Positions 33,503 through 42,181 of a DNA stretch of 64,000 nucleotides are shown here, piece by piece. The notes below the pieces were generated by a model. It did not search any database, was not told where the DNA came from, and was given only the letters and a program-made list of their open reading frames with translations. The stretch spans positions 1 through 64,000 of the forward strand of contig NZ_AKIW01000033.1 of the NCBI RefSeq assembly GCF_000282635.1, given 5' to 3'. Origin of the DNA: Variovorax sp. CF313 (lineage in GTDB: Bacteria > Pseudomonadota > Gammaproteobacteria > Burkholderiales > Burkholderiaceae_C). How positions within the stretch are numbered: the first letter of the stretch is position 1; each line of letters begins with the position of its first letter. The position numbers and the translations under genes are program-made.

Positions 33503-36500
33503 TGACAAAGAAATTCTTCGCGCCGCTGTGCGCCGCCGCCCTGCTGGCCTTGCCTTTGAGCCAGGCGCGAGCCGAGGACATCGACCTTTTCGTGGGCTAC
33601 AACCAGGCCGCCACCCAGGCGCCCAATGTGTTGTTCGTGCTGGACAACACGGCCAACTGGAATCAGCCGTTCACGGCCGAGATCACTGCACTCGCCAACG
33701 CCTTCGAGAGCTTGCCGTCCAACAAATTCAAGGTCGGCTTGATGATGTTCACCGAGACCGGCGGCGGCAACTCCAACTCCGACGGCGGCTACGTGCGCGC
33801 TGCGGTGCGCACGCTGGACGACGGCACCAAGGTCACGTACGGCGCACTCATCCGCAGCCTGGACAAGCTCGCCGACAAGTCCAACGGAGGCAAGGCCGGC
33901 AAGACCATGGCCGAGGTCTACCGCTACCTTGCCAGCAGCACCCCAATCGCCGGCAACAACAAGCTGAAGGCCGACTACAGCGGCAGCGTCTACGGCACAC
34001 CCGCATCGAAGGCCATCTACGCGCTGCCGCGCAACGCGTTGAACGCGGTGAACAGCACCACCTACGTGGGCCCCAGCACCGAAAACTGCATCGGCACGTA
34101 CGTCATCTACATCAGCAACGGCGCCGCGCAAGACAACACCAGCGACAGCCAGGCCTCCACGAGCGCCCTGCTCGCCGCGGGCGGCAGCACCACCCCCATC
34201 GTGCTGAGCCCCAGCGGCTCGCAGGACAACACCGCCGACGAATGGGCGCGATTCCTGCAAAGCAGCATGGGCGTCAAGGTCTACACAGTCGAAGCCGCCA
34301 AGGCCACCGGCGGCCAGGGCCCCGGCTGGAGCGCGCTGCTCAAGAGCATGGCCACCCAGAGCAAGGGGGAGTACTACGACATTTCGTCCGATCCCGACCT
34401 GGGGGCTTCGCTGGGTGCGGCGCTCGACGACATCTTCAGCAAGATCCAGTCGGTCAACAGCGTGTTTTCTTCGGTGAGCCTGCCGGTGAGCGTGAACACG
34501 CAGGGCACCTACCTGAACCAGGTGTTCGTCGGCATGTTCCGCCCTGACCAGGACGCGCTGCCGCGCTGGAACGGCAACCTCAAGCAATACAAGCTGGGCC
34601 TGGACAGCAGCAGCCAGCTCGTCCTGCAGGACGCCGCCGGCGCCAACGCGGTGAACAACCAGACCGGCTTCGTCGCGCCCTGCGCGCGCAGCTACTGGAC
34701 GCCCTTGCCGAGCAACACCGACGCCTACTGGAGCTTCCGCCCCTCCGGCGACTGCCTCGGCAAGGAGGCGGCTGACAGCCCGGACGGCAACGTGGTCGAG
34801 AAAGGCGCGCAAGGCTACATGCTGCGCCGCCTCGCGGTGGCCAACCGCAACATGAAGACCTGCGCACCCGGCTCATGCACCGCGCTCACCAGCTTCGCCG
34901 ATGGCAACGGCAGCATCACCCAGGCGGCCCTGGGCGTTGCGAGCGCCACCGACCGCACCAACCTGATCAACTGGGTCCGCGGCGCAGACAACAAGGGCGA
35001 CGAACGCACCGACGCCAGTGGCAACCCCCTTACCTCAACCAGCATGCGCCCCTCGGTGCACGGCGACGTGGTGCATTCGCGCCCTGTGGCCATCAACTAC
35101 GGCACCGATGCTGTGCCTCAGGTGGTGGTTTTCTACGGCGGCAACGACGGCGTGCTGCGCGCCGTCAACGGCAATCGCAGCACGGCCATCGGCTCGGCGG
35201 CGGCGGGCGACGAACTGTGGTCCTTCGTGCCGCCAGAGTTCTACGGCAGCCTCAAGCGGCTGTACGACAACAGCACGCGCATCAACTTCCCCGGCCTGCT
35301 GGCCACCACCGGCTCCGTGGCACCCAAGCCCTACGGCATGGACGGTGCGGTAGCTGCCTACCGGCAGAGCTCCACCGCCTGGCTGTTCGCGAGCATGCGC
35401 CGCGGCGGCCGGCTGATCTATGCCTTCGACGTGTCCAATCCCGCAGCGCCCAGCCTCAAGTGGCGCAAGGGCTGCCCGAACCAGGACGACGACACCGGCT
35501 GCGACGCCGGCATGACCGGCATCGGCCAGACATGGTCGGCGCCCAAGATCGTCAAGTCGACCGGCTACGGCGGCGGCAACAGCCCGCTTCTGGTCTTCGG
35601 TGGCGGCTACGACAAGTGCGAGGATGTCGACGCCGCCACGACCGCCCAGGCCTGCGGCGCAGGCGCCAAGGGCAACCGGATCTACGTGCTCGACGCCGGC
35701 ACCGGCGCGCAGCTCAACAGCTTCGTCACCGACCGCGCGGTGGCGGGTGAAGTCACCATCGTCAACGACAGCCTCGGATTGGCGCGCATCGCCTATGCAG
35801 CCGACCTGGGCGGCAACGTCTACCGCATCGCCATCGGTGACGCGACGCCCGGCAGCTGGAGCATGACGAAGATCGCCTCGCTCGGCTGCGACACTGTCAC
35901 CACCTGCACGCCCAACCGCAAATTCATGTTCGGCCCCGACGTCGTCGAGGACAACGGTGTCTACGTGGTGCTGCTGGGCTCCGGCGACCGCGAGAAGCCG
36001 CTGCGCTATTACAGCGCCGCGCTCACCGTGGCCAACCGCTTCTACATGCTGGTGGACAAGCCCTCCGACACCGCCTGGCTGAGTTCCGAATCGACAAAAT
36101 GCAGTAGCACCCCCGTGCTGTGCCATGCCTCCCTGCAGGCCATCACCAGCACGGCAACGCCCACAGCCACCGACCTTGCGAGCAAGAAGGGCTGGTACCT
36201 GGCCCTCGCACCCGGCGAGCAGGTGGTGACCGCGTCGGTGACGGCCTACGGCATCACAACCTTCAACACCCACATTCCCACAACGCCGAACACACAGTCC
36301 TGCAAAGCCGACCTCGGCACGGCGAATGTCTACAACGTGTCGTATGCCAATGCCGCGCCACCCGACGGCAGCACCGGCCGGTTCCAGAACGTGGTGGGCG
36401 GCGGCCTGGCCCCCTCGCCCGTGGTGGGCCGGGTCCAGCTGGACGACGGCAGCATCCGCGACGTGGTGATCGGCGCCAGGCCCGACTCCTTCCTGAGCCC

Positions 36501-36570
36501 CAAGGGCGCCACCCCGAAGTCGGCGTTCAAGCAGCCCAAGGGCCGGGTCTACTGGTTCATCCAGAAATAG
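33499..36570 (+). CDS. pilY1: Type IV pilus tip adhesin / assembly factor PilY1
   Basis: A 1023-residue secreted protein. It has a signal peptide (ending SQARA), an N-terminal vWA-like region (VLFVLDNTANWN, and the long segment up to about 310), and a C-terminal beta-propeller with HGDVVHSRPVAINYG, VVFYGGNDGVLRAVNG, LWSFVPPEFYGSLKRL and KGRVYWFIQK at the end. In PilY1 proteins the propeller binds calcium and controls pilus retraction, while the N-terminal part contributes to adhesion and surface sensing. It overlaps pilX by four bases. Two consecutive ATG codons open it. Confidence 0.93.
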   Translation: MMTKKFFAPLCAAALLALPLSQARAEDIDLFVGYNQAATQAPNVLFVLDNTANWNQPFTAEITALANAFESLPSNKFKVGLMMFTETGGGNSNSDGGYVRAAVRTLDDGTKVTYGALIRSLDKLADKSNGGKAGKTMAEVYRYLASSTPIAGNNKLKADYSGSVYGTPASKAIYALPRNALNAVNSTTYVGPSTENCIGTYVIYISNGAAQDNTSDSQASTSALLAAGGSTTPIVLSPSGSQDNTADEWARFLQSSMGVKVYTVEAAKATGGQGPGWSALLKSMATQSKGEYYDISSDPDLGASLGAALDDIFSKIQSVNSVFSSVSLPVSVNTQGTYLNQVFVGMFRPDQDALPRWNGNLKQYKLGLDSSSQLVLQDAAGANAVNNQTGFVAPCARSYWTPLPSNTDAYWSFRPSGDCLGKEAADSPDGNVVEKGAQGYMLRRLAVANRNMKTCAPGSCTALTSFADGNGSITQAALGVASATDRTNLINWVRGADNKGDERTDASGNPLTSTSMRPSVHGDVVHSRPVAINYGTDAVPQVVVFYGGNDGVLRAVNGNRSTAIGSAAAGDELWSFVPPEFYGSLKRLYDNSTRINFPGLLATTGSVAPKPYGMDGAVAAYRQSSTAWLFASMRRGGRLIYAFDVSNPAAPSLKWRKGCPNQDDDTGCDAGMTGIGQTWSAPKIVKSTGYGGGNSPLLVFGGGYDKCEDVDAATTAQACGAGAKGNRIYVLDAGTGAQLNSFVTDRAVAGEVTIVNDSLGLARIAYAADLGGNVYRIAIGDATPGSWSMTKIASLGCDTVTTCTPNRKFMFGPDVVEDNGVYVVLLGSGDREKPLRYYSAALTVANRFYMLVDKPSDTAWLSSESTKCSSTPVLCHASLQAITSTATPTATDLASKKGWYLALAPGEQVVTASVTAYGITTFNTHIPTTPNTQSCKADLGTANVYNVSYANAAPPDGSTGRFQNVVGGGLAPSPVVGRVQLDDGSIRDVVIGARPDSFLSPKGATPKSAFKQPKGRVYWFIQK

Positions 36571-36578
36571 GCGGGCCC

Positions 36579-37124
36579 GTGATTCCCAAGAGCAGGAGCA
36601 ACCGCCCCGGCACGGGTTGCCGCCCCCTCCGGCCGCGCGGCTTCACGCTGGTCGAGCTGATGGTCACGCTGGCAGTGATGGTGGTGCTGATCGCCATCGC
36701 CGTGCCTTCGTTCGACAGCGTGCGCCTTTCGACACGGCTGAATTCCTACGCCACGGCCCTGGTCGCCAGCGGCCAGCTTGCGCGCAGCGAGGCCATCAAG
36801 CGCAATGCCGCCGTCACCCTGTGCGTTTCGGCCGACGGCGCCAGCTGCAGCACTTCGGGCCAATGGGAAACCGGATGGATCGTGCTGAGCGGCACGAAGG
36901 TGCTGCTGCAGCAGCCCGCCGCTGCCGGCGGCTACCAGCTGCGCGACTCCGGGGGAACGAGTGCCCTTACCTTCCAGGCCACCGGCGTCGGCGCAAGCCC
37001 TGCAAGCATCACGATCTGCCGGGCCTCACCCAGCGCCAGCCAGGCCCGCCTCGTCAACATCAGCGCCACGGGCCGGACCAGTGTCAAACGTTTGGCCGAC
37101 GGCACTTGCGCCGGAAACGGCTAA
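36579..37124 (+). CDS. fimT: Minor pilin FimT/GspH family
   Basis: A 181-residue prepilin-like protein with leader ending PLRPRG and then FTLVELMVTLAVMVVLIAIA (G21/F22, E26). A GspH-type body contains LARSEAIKRNAAVTLCVSADG and GWIVL. The start is GTG at 36579, eight bases past the pilY1 stop; there is no closer ATG that keeps the leader. It ends the minor pilin operon. Confidence 0.85.
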   Translation: MIPKSRSNRPGTGCRPLRPRGFTLVELMVTLAVMVVLIAIAVPSFDSVRLSTRLNSYATALVASGQLARSEAIKRNAAVTLCVSADGASCSTSGQWETGWIVLSGTKVLLQQPAAAGGYQLRDSGGTSALTFQATGVGASPASITICRASPSASQARLVNISATGRTSVKRLADGTCAGNG

Positions 37125-37244
37125 AAGCGGTCCAAAGATTTCACACGGGTGCTGTTGCGCAGGACAATAGCGCTTACCCGTGGTCGGCAGCCAGCGCTGC
37201 CGTCCCTTTTCGAACCGCACCTTCAGGAATAATCGCTCGCCTCC

Positions 37245-38078
37245 ATGGAACACCGGCTGGACTGGGCCCTTGCCGCCTGCGCTCGCATTCTTCGTCCGGT
37301 GGTCCGGCTGGCCCTCGCCATGGGGGTCAAGCATCCGCACCTCGAGGAACTGCTGCGCGACCTGCTGATCGAGGAAGCACAGCGAACCTGGCGCAGCCAG
37401 GGCGTGCCCAAGCCCAACCTGAGCCAGCTTTCGGTGACCACCGGCCTGAACCGCAAGGCGGTGACCGCCAAGGTCCGGGCCACCGTCGATCCCCTGCCCC
37501 ACACCGAGCTGTCGGCAGCGGCCAAGACTTTCACGTTGTGGCTGCAGATGCTGACCCAGGACGACTCCTTCCGGCGCCTGCCCATCACCACCGGCAATGC
37601 CGCCCCCTCCTTCGAGACCGTGGCGCGCATGAGCAGCCGCGGCAACGTGCACCACCGCACCATCCTCGACGAACTGGTGCGCCTGAACATGGTGACCGAG
37701 GACGAAGGCGTGGTCGAACTCACGACCGACGGCTTCGTGCCCGTGCAGAACCTCCAGTCCATGCTCGCCTTCCTCGGTGACAACGGCCGCGACCATCTGC
37801 TGGCGGCCGTCTCAAACACACTGGGCGAGGAGCCCAGGATGCTCGAGCGCGCGGTGTACGCGCGCGGGCTGACGCTGCAGGAATGCGAGCAGATCCAGCG
37901 CCTCGCGCGGGAGCGCTGGGCGACCCTGCACCACGAACTGGCGCAGGAAATGACGCGGGCGGTCGACAGCGCCCCCGCCGGTGCCAAGGCGCGCATCCGC
38001 GTCGGCATCTACACCTATTACGAAGACGAGAGCGCGCCAGCGCCGCCCCGTCCCCCTGAAAGCGAGCCCCCGCGATGA
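37245..38078 (+). CDS. DUF6502-like protein of unknown function
   Basis: A 277-residue soluble protein resembling the DUF6502 family found in Burkholderiales and other proteobacteria. Visible features: LARILRPVVRLALAMG-like helix at the N-terminus, a helix-turn-helix-like part LSQLSVTTGLNRKAVTAKV, and a second winged-helix-like part ILDELVRLNMVTEDEGVVEL. The family name is recalled, not computed. Two DNA-binding-like halves suggest a regulator. Its stop overlaps the next gene by four bases, so the two are translationally coupled. Confidence 0.75.
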   Translation: MEHRLDWALAACARILRPVVRLALAMGVKHPHLEELLRDLLIEEAQRTWRSQGVPKPNLSQLSVTTGLNRKAVTAKVRATVDPLPHTELSAAAKTFTLWLQMLTQDDSFRRLPITTGNAAPSFETVARMSSRGNVHHRTILDELVRLNMVTEDEGVVELTTDGFVPVQNLQSMLAFLGDNGRDHLLAAVSNTLGEEPRMLERAVYARGLTLQECEQIQRLARERWATLHHELAQEMTRAVDSAPAGAKARIRVGIYTYYEDESAPAPPRPPESEPPR

Positions 38079-39448
38079 ACAACATCAAGAAACCCCGCCG
38101 GCTCATGCTCGGTCTTTTGTACGTCGCCCTCGTGGCCCTGCTGCTGTCCTGCGGCGGGGGTGGAGACGGTGCCAGCGGCGGCTCGGTGGCGGGCGTTGGC
38201 AGCAGTGCGGCCGGCACGGCGACCGCGGGCGCAGGCGCAGACGCCGCGGCCGGAGCGAGCACCGGAACCGGCACAGGTGCCACCGGCGACGCATCCGGAA
38301 CCGGCAGCGGCACCGGCGGCGACACGAGCACCGCCAGCAACGGCAGCACCGACGGCTCCGGCGTGGGTTCGGGCGGCACCGGCGTGACTGCCGACGCCGC
38401 CGGCATCGGCGCGGCGGACGGCCTGGGCAGCATCATCCTCAACGGGATGCGCTACAACACTGACAGCGCCGCCATCACCATCGAGGATGCCACCGAACTG
38501 CAGATCGGCATCAGCGCACGCGTTGCCGGCAAGGTCGACGCGGACTTCACCAGCGGCGTCGCGACCCAGGTCGTGTCGGCCGCGGAACTGCGCGGTGCGG
38601 TCTCGGCCATCGACATCCCCGCCGGCAGCTTCGTCGTGATGGGCACCACCGTGAGCATCGACTCGGCCACCGTCTGGGCCGACGCGAGCGGGCTGGCCGA
38701 CGTCGTCTCGGGCAGCATCGTGCAGGTGTGGGGCCTGCCCGGTGCGCCGGGCACCCTGCGCGCCACCCGGATTCAGGTCGCTCCAACCCTGAGCGCCCCT
38801 CTGGTCACGGGCACCGTGGAGAACATCGATAGCGCGCGCAAGACCTTCATGCTCGGGCAGCTGACGATCGATTTCGGCGCGGCTGCGTTCACGGGCCTGG
38901 ACGCATCGTCGCTCGCCAACGGGACCATCGTGCGCGTACGGGGCACCGCCGCGCCGTTCGCGAACCTGTTCGTGGCCACGAAGGTGGAGGGCTGGTATGC
39001 CGTTCCGGTGAGCAACGGCATCGCTGTCCAGCTGGCGGGCGTCATCACCGACTTCGCTTCGCGCGGCTCGTTCAAGGTTCTGGGCACGCCGGTCGATGCG
39101 ACCAACGCGCAGATCACGGGCGGACCCGTGGGCTCGCTCGGCAATGGCGTGAAGGTCGAGGTCGACGGCTTCATGTCCGGCGGCGTGCTTGTGGTGAAGA
39201 AACTGCGCATCCGCAACATTCCGGGCACCGGCGGCCCGGCCTCGTTCACGCTGATCGGTGCCATTGGCACCTATTTGTCGTCCGCCGATTTCAGGGTGCA
39301 AGGCAAGCCCGTGAACGCCGGAGCGCCCGGCGTCGTCTTCGAGAACGGCACCGCCGCGGACCTGGCCAATGGACGGCGCGTTACCGTGGTGGGAGACCGC
39401 GTGGTCAACGGCGTGCTGATCGCACAGCGGGTGACGTTCACGCCTTGA
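38075..39448 (+). CDS. DUF5666-like lipoprotein with repeated beta modules
   Basis: A 457-residue protein with a lipobox-type signal: hydrophobic LGLLYVALVALLLSC with Cys followed by GGGGDG. A stretch of about 90 residues of Gly, Ser, Thr and Ala follows (about 30-120), then about five related beta-rich modules with the pattern G-x-V-x-x-I-x-F-x-V-x-G-x-x-V-x-x-D (for example GTVENIDSARKTFMLG and GVITDFASRGSFKVLG). This matches DUF5666. It is predicted to be outer-membrane-anchored with a flexible linker. The function is unknown; it is coupled to the DUF6502-like gene. Confidence 0.75.
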   Translation: MNNIKKPRRLMLGLLYVALVALLLSCGGGGDGASGGSVAGVGSSAAGTATAGAGADAAAGASTGTGTGATGDASGTGSGTGGDTSTASNGSTDGSGVGSGGTGVTADAAGIGAADGLGSIILNGMRYNTDSAAITIEDATELQIGISARVAGKVDADFTSGVATQVVSAAELRGAVSAIDIPAGSFVVMGTTVSIDSATVWADASGLADVVSGSIVQVWGLPGAPGTLRATRIQVAPTLSAPLVTGTVENIDSARKTFMLGQLTIDFGAAAFTGLDASSLANGTIVRVRGTAAPFANLFVATKVEGWYAVPVSNGIAVQLAGVITDFASRGSFKVLGTPVDATNAQITGGPVGSLGNGVKVEVDGFMSGGVLVVKKLRIRNIPGTGGPASFTLIGAIGTYLSSADFRVQGKPVNAGAPGVVFENGTAADLANGRRVTVVGDRVVNGVLIAQRVTFTP

Positions 39449-39756
39449 CCCATCGAGCGCCCGCGACGATGGACGCCCTCTCGATTCACGCCCCGGCCTT
39501 CCCGCCTATCGACAAGGCCGGTCGGTTGCTGTACAACAAAACGCCTAAAGTGAAAAAATCACATTTAAGGCGCCAATGCCCTATCTCCGTCGTGACGAAC
39601 GGCATACATCCAGCCACGGCTTTCCATCCGTGGTTTCGTCACGCGTCCTGAAGGGGTTTGCGGGAGGCGGCGCAGTCCAGGTGCTTCGACGGGGAAACCC
39701 GCTCGCATCCCCTCCCCATGTCTCGATGCGCACATCCAGTGCGAACAGGAGCATGT
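39449..39756. other. Gene-free stretch with inverted repeats
   Basis: About 308 bases with no supportable gene. It contains a GCCTAAAGTGA/TCACATTTAAGGC imperfect inverted repeat (39543-39569), a CCACGG/CCGTGG hairpin (39614-39633) and CTGAAGGGGTTT at 39648-39659, which recurs inverted at 40339-40350 beyond the next gene. Confidence 0.55.
39549..39563. promoter_or_regulatory. AGTGA-N5-TCACA site
   Basis: AGTGA-AAAAA-TCACA, one base from TGTGA-N5-TCACA. It shares the five-base spacer with the sites before the pilin operon (30776) and before the sensor kinase (40436). It is about 200 bp before the orphan gene. Confidence 0.4.
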
Positions 39757-40233
39757 ATGCCGCTCACCCTCCTCCTTCGGCTTCTTCACGAGAGATTTCC
39801 GGTGACGCTTACAGCCGAGCCGGACATCAGGCACGCCGCGGTTCTGCTTGCGACCGGACTTGTCGAAGCCGAATTCCATCTGGATGACCTTGGCTACCAA
39901 AAGTACGAGAGTGCCGTGGTGTTCACCATCACGGACGAAGGGCACGCGGAGATCGCTGGCCTTCGCTCCAGCCGCGCTGCAGCGGCCGACGGTCCGAAGT
40001 GGCCCCTCATGCCGCTCGACTACCTGCGCAAGATCGGAAACTCGGTCTTCCCCCTGCGCACCGACGATCCGGCAGAAATCAACTCGGTGGCCGTACTGAA
40101 TGCTGCCGGCATGGTGGAAGCCACGCTTCCCCCGCCCTGCCGCGCCAGGCAAACCCAGCAGAAGTTCAGGCAGGCAGTCATCCTGCGGGTGACTCCCCTG
40201 GGGCAGACAGCGCTGGTCGCGCGGCGGACCTGA
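39757..40233 (+). CDS. Hypothetical protein bracketed by inverted repeats
   Basis: A 158-residue soluble protein with no recognised family. It starts MPLTLLLRLLHERFPVTLTA. Two halves both contain a start of the type VLLATGLVEAEF/VAVLNAAGMVEATL followed by a strand and T-x-x-G, suggesting an internal duplication of a small winged-helix-like or alpha/beta unit. The ATG at 39757 has AGGAG five bases upstream; earlier in-frame starts have none. It stands alone between DUF5666 and the sensor kinase, flanked by repeats. Confidence 0.65.
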   Translation: MPLTLLLRLLHERFPVTLTAEPDIRHAAVLLATGLVEAEFHLDDLGYQKYESAVVFTITDEGHAEIAGLRSSRAAAADGPKWPLMPLDYLRKIGNSVFPLRTDDPAEINSVAVLNAAGMVEATLPPPCRARQTQQKFRQAVILRVTPLGQTALVARRT

Positions 40234-40248
40234 ATCCGCGCGCTCGAC

Positions 40249-40320
40249 AGCGGCTTCGCTGTTTCGCACGGGAAAGGTACCTGCAATCAGCGAGTTTTTT
40301 TGCTGATCGGCGAAGCCGCT
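40249..40320. repeat. Nested inverted repeats downstream of orphan gene
   Basis: An outer perfect 11-bp pair AGCGGCTTCGC (40249-40259) and GCGAAGCCGCT (40310-40320) encloses an inner pair ATCAGC/GCTGAT (40286-40291, 40302-40307) whose loop contains seven T residues. As RNA it would fold into a long stem with an inner hairpin. It could be a terminator or an RNA element. Confidence 0.5.
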
Positions 40321-40331
40321 CCCCCGGCAGC

Positions 40332-40353
40332 GGTCTGAAAACCCCTTCAGACC
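40332..40353. terminator. Perfect hairpin without U-tract
   Basis: GGTCTGAA (40332-40339) and TTCAGACC (40346-40353) form an 8-bp perfect stem with a six-base loop AACCCC. No T-run follows, so termination is uncertain. Part of it (AAACCCCTTCAG) is the inverted copy of the motif at 39648-39659. Confidence 0.4.
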
Positions 40354-40378
40354 CGCAATTGAAACTATACGTAACAAA

Positions 40379-40393
40379 CGTCACAATGTGACG
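40379..40393. promoter_or_regulatory. 15-bp palindrome upstream of sensor kinase
   Basis: CGTCACA-A-TGTGACG is a perfect palindrome around one central base, about 88 bp before the kinase ATG. It uses the same TCACA/TGTGA half-sites as the nearby 15-bp sites but in the opposite orientation. Confidence 0.45.
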
Positions 40394-40435
40394 AAAGGTA
40401 TCAATTTGCATTGTCTTCGACTACGAAAGTAGTAA

Positions 40436-40450
40436 TGTGAAACCTTCACA
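40436..40450. promoter_or_regulatory. TGTGA-N5-TCACA site upstream of sensor kinase
   Basis: TGTGA-AACCT-TCACA (also TGTGAA-N3-TTCACA), 24 bp before the kinase ATG, followed by CACATCG. The ten-base run TTCACACACA at 40445 is also found at 30759 before the pilin operon. Confidence 0.45.
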
Positions 40451-40473
40451 CACATCGCTTTCCCGCTTTTTCC

Positions 40474-42156
40474 ATGCTCACACGCACCACTGCCCCCGAC
40501 GTCGACGCGAGCATTGCTGCGGATGCTCTCATGGTGGCCCGCATGCGCCTCGTGCTGTCTTTTGCGGCGCTGCTCGCCGTTGCCGTCGACGCGGGTGACC
40601 ACCGGCAGCAGGTTTCGGGGGCGGTCTGGTTGGCCTTTTCCGGTTACATCCTGCATAGCCTGCTGGTGTACGGGTGCACCCGCATCGGCCGCCCGTATTT
40701 CCAGGGCAAGGCCATCCACTGGTCCGACGTGCTGTGGTTCACGCTGATCGTATTCGTGACCGACGGCGTCCAGAGCCTTTTCTTCCTGTTCTACTTTTTC
40801 GCGATCCTGACCTCCTCGTTCCGCTGGGGCTTCGAGGAAGGCGCCCGTGTAACTATTGCATCGGTCGCCTCTTTTGCCGCCTGCGGCCTCGCCACCAGCA
40901 CTGGCGACGACACGCCGCAGCTGCTGATGCGCGCGACGTTCCTGCTGGCCCTGGGACACATGATCGTGCACTGGGGCGGCTCCAAGCTGGCCCTGCAGCG
41001 GCGCCTGGCACTGCTGGGCGATGTCAGCCAGCTGTCCAACCCCCGGTTCGGCGCAGGCCGCACCATCGCCCGCACGATGGAAAAGACGCTGGCCTTCTTC
41101 CGGGCGAGCCACTGCATCCTCCTGACGCGCGACACCTCCACCGGCGACTGGATCCTGCGCACGCTGCGCAAGGACGACGCCTGCGAACACGTCAGCGTCG
41201 AGACGATCGGGCGCATCGCCGAGTCGCCGCTCATGGCGCTGGCACCGGACCTCACCGTGGTCAGCAGCCGCATGCCCTGGCCCCTGAACCGCCTGTGGCC
41301 ACAAAGCCATGCCCTCGAAGCCGGCGCGAGCGGCTGGCGCGTCGAGGACGAGGAAGGCGCGCAGCGCTGCGCCGCCGTGGCCGCCATGCTGGAGGCCCGC
41401 AGCTTCATCAGCGCTCCGCTGCCGATGCGGCTGGGCGAGGGCCGGGTCTTCGTGTCATCCGGCGACGGGCTGTTCAACAAGTCCGACGCCCTGTTCCTGG
41501 CACACCTCATGGAGCAGATCTTCCCGGTCATCGAGACCATCGAAGTGCTCGACCGGATGGCCTCCGAAGCCGCCTCCGCGGAGCGCTTGAAGATCGCGCT
41601 GGACCTGCACGACACGGCCGTGCAGCCCTACATCGGCCTGCGGATGGGCCTGTGCGCACTGCTCAAGAAGGCCACCACCGACAACCCGCTGCGCGAGGAT
41701 CTCGACAAGCTCGCAAGCGTGGCCGACGGCGTGATCGCGGACCTGCGCCGCTATGCCGGCGCGGTCAAGCACGGTGCGAACAGCCCCTGCGGGCTCGTGC
41801 TGCCCCACCTGCATCGCCAGGCCGAGCGCATCAAGGGGCTCTACGGCATAGAGATCGCCGTCGCCGTGGACGGCCAGGTCCTGCTGGACGACCGTATGAC
41901 TGCGGAAGTCCTGCAAATGGTCGGCGAAGGGCTGAACAACATTTGCAAGCACACCCACGCGCACCACGGCAGCATCCGCCTCGGCTGCAAGAACGGGCGG
42001 CTGCACCTGCGCATCGAGAACGAAGCCTGCGAAGAGGGTTTCACGAAATTCCGCCCCCGTTCCATCACCGAACGCGCCGCCGCCCTCGGCGGGCGGGCGC
42101 AGGTCCGCCAGTGCATCAGCGGCGGCACCGCGGTGGTGGTGGAAATTCCCATCTGA
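40474..42156 (+). CDS. NarL-type sensor histidine kinase with membrane and GAF-like regions
   Basis: A 560-residue kinase. About five N-terminal hydrophobic segments (residues about 23-165) are followed by a GAF-like segment (about 190-355), a HisKA_3 dimerisation region with H379 in LKIALDLHDTAVQPYIG, and a HATPase_c domain (EVLQMVGEGLNNICKHTHAH). It pairs with the LuxR-type regulator 25 bases downstream. Its promoter region carries TGTGA/TCACA repeats similar to those before pilE. It faces the convergent Tad pilus operon, so control of pili or surface behaviour is a reasonable guess. Confidence 0.88.
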   Translation: MLTRTTAPDVDASIAADALMVARMRLVLSFAALLAVAVDAGDHRQQVSGAVWLAFSGYILHSLLVYGCTRIGRPYFQGKAIHWSDVLWFTLIVFVTDGVQSLFFLFYFFAILTSSFRWGFEEGARVTIASVASFAACGLATSTGDDTPQLLMRATFLLALGHMIVHWGGSKLALQRRLALLGDVSQLSNPRFGAGRTIARTMEKTLAFFRASHCILLTRDTSTGDWILRTLRKDDACEHVSVETIGRIAESPLMALAPDLTVVSSRMPWPLNRLWPQSHALEAGASGWRVEDEEGAQRCAAVAAMLEARSFISAPLPMRLGEGRVFVSSGDGLFNKSDALFLAHLMEQIFPVIETIEVLDRMASEAASAERLKIALDLHDTAVQPYIGLRMGLCALLKKATTDNPLREDLDKLASVADGVIADLRRYAGAVKHGANSPCGLVLPHLHRQAERIKGLYGIEIAVAVDGQVLLDDRMTAEVLQMVGEGLNNICKHTHAHHGSIRLGCKNGRLHLRIENEACEEGFTKFRPRSITERAAALGGRAQVRQCISGGTAVVVEIPI

Positions 42157-42181
42157 AAAAAGACAAGACCAGGAGCCCGTC

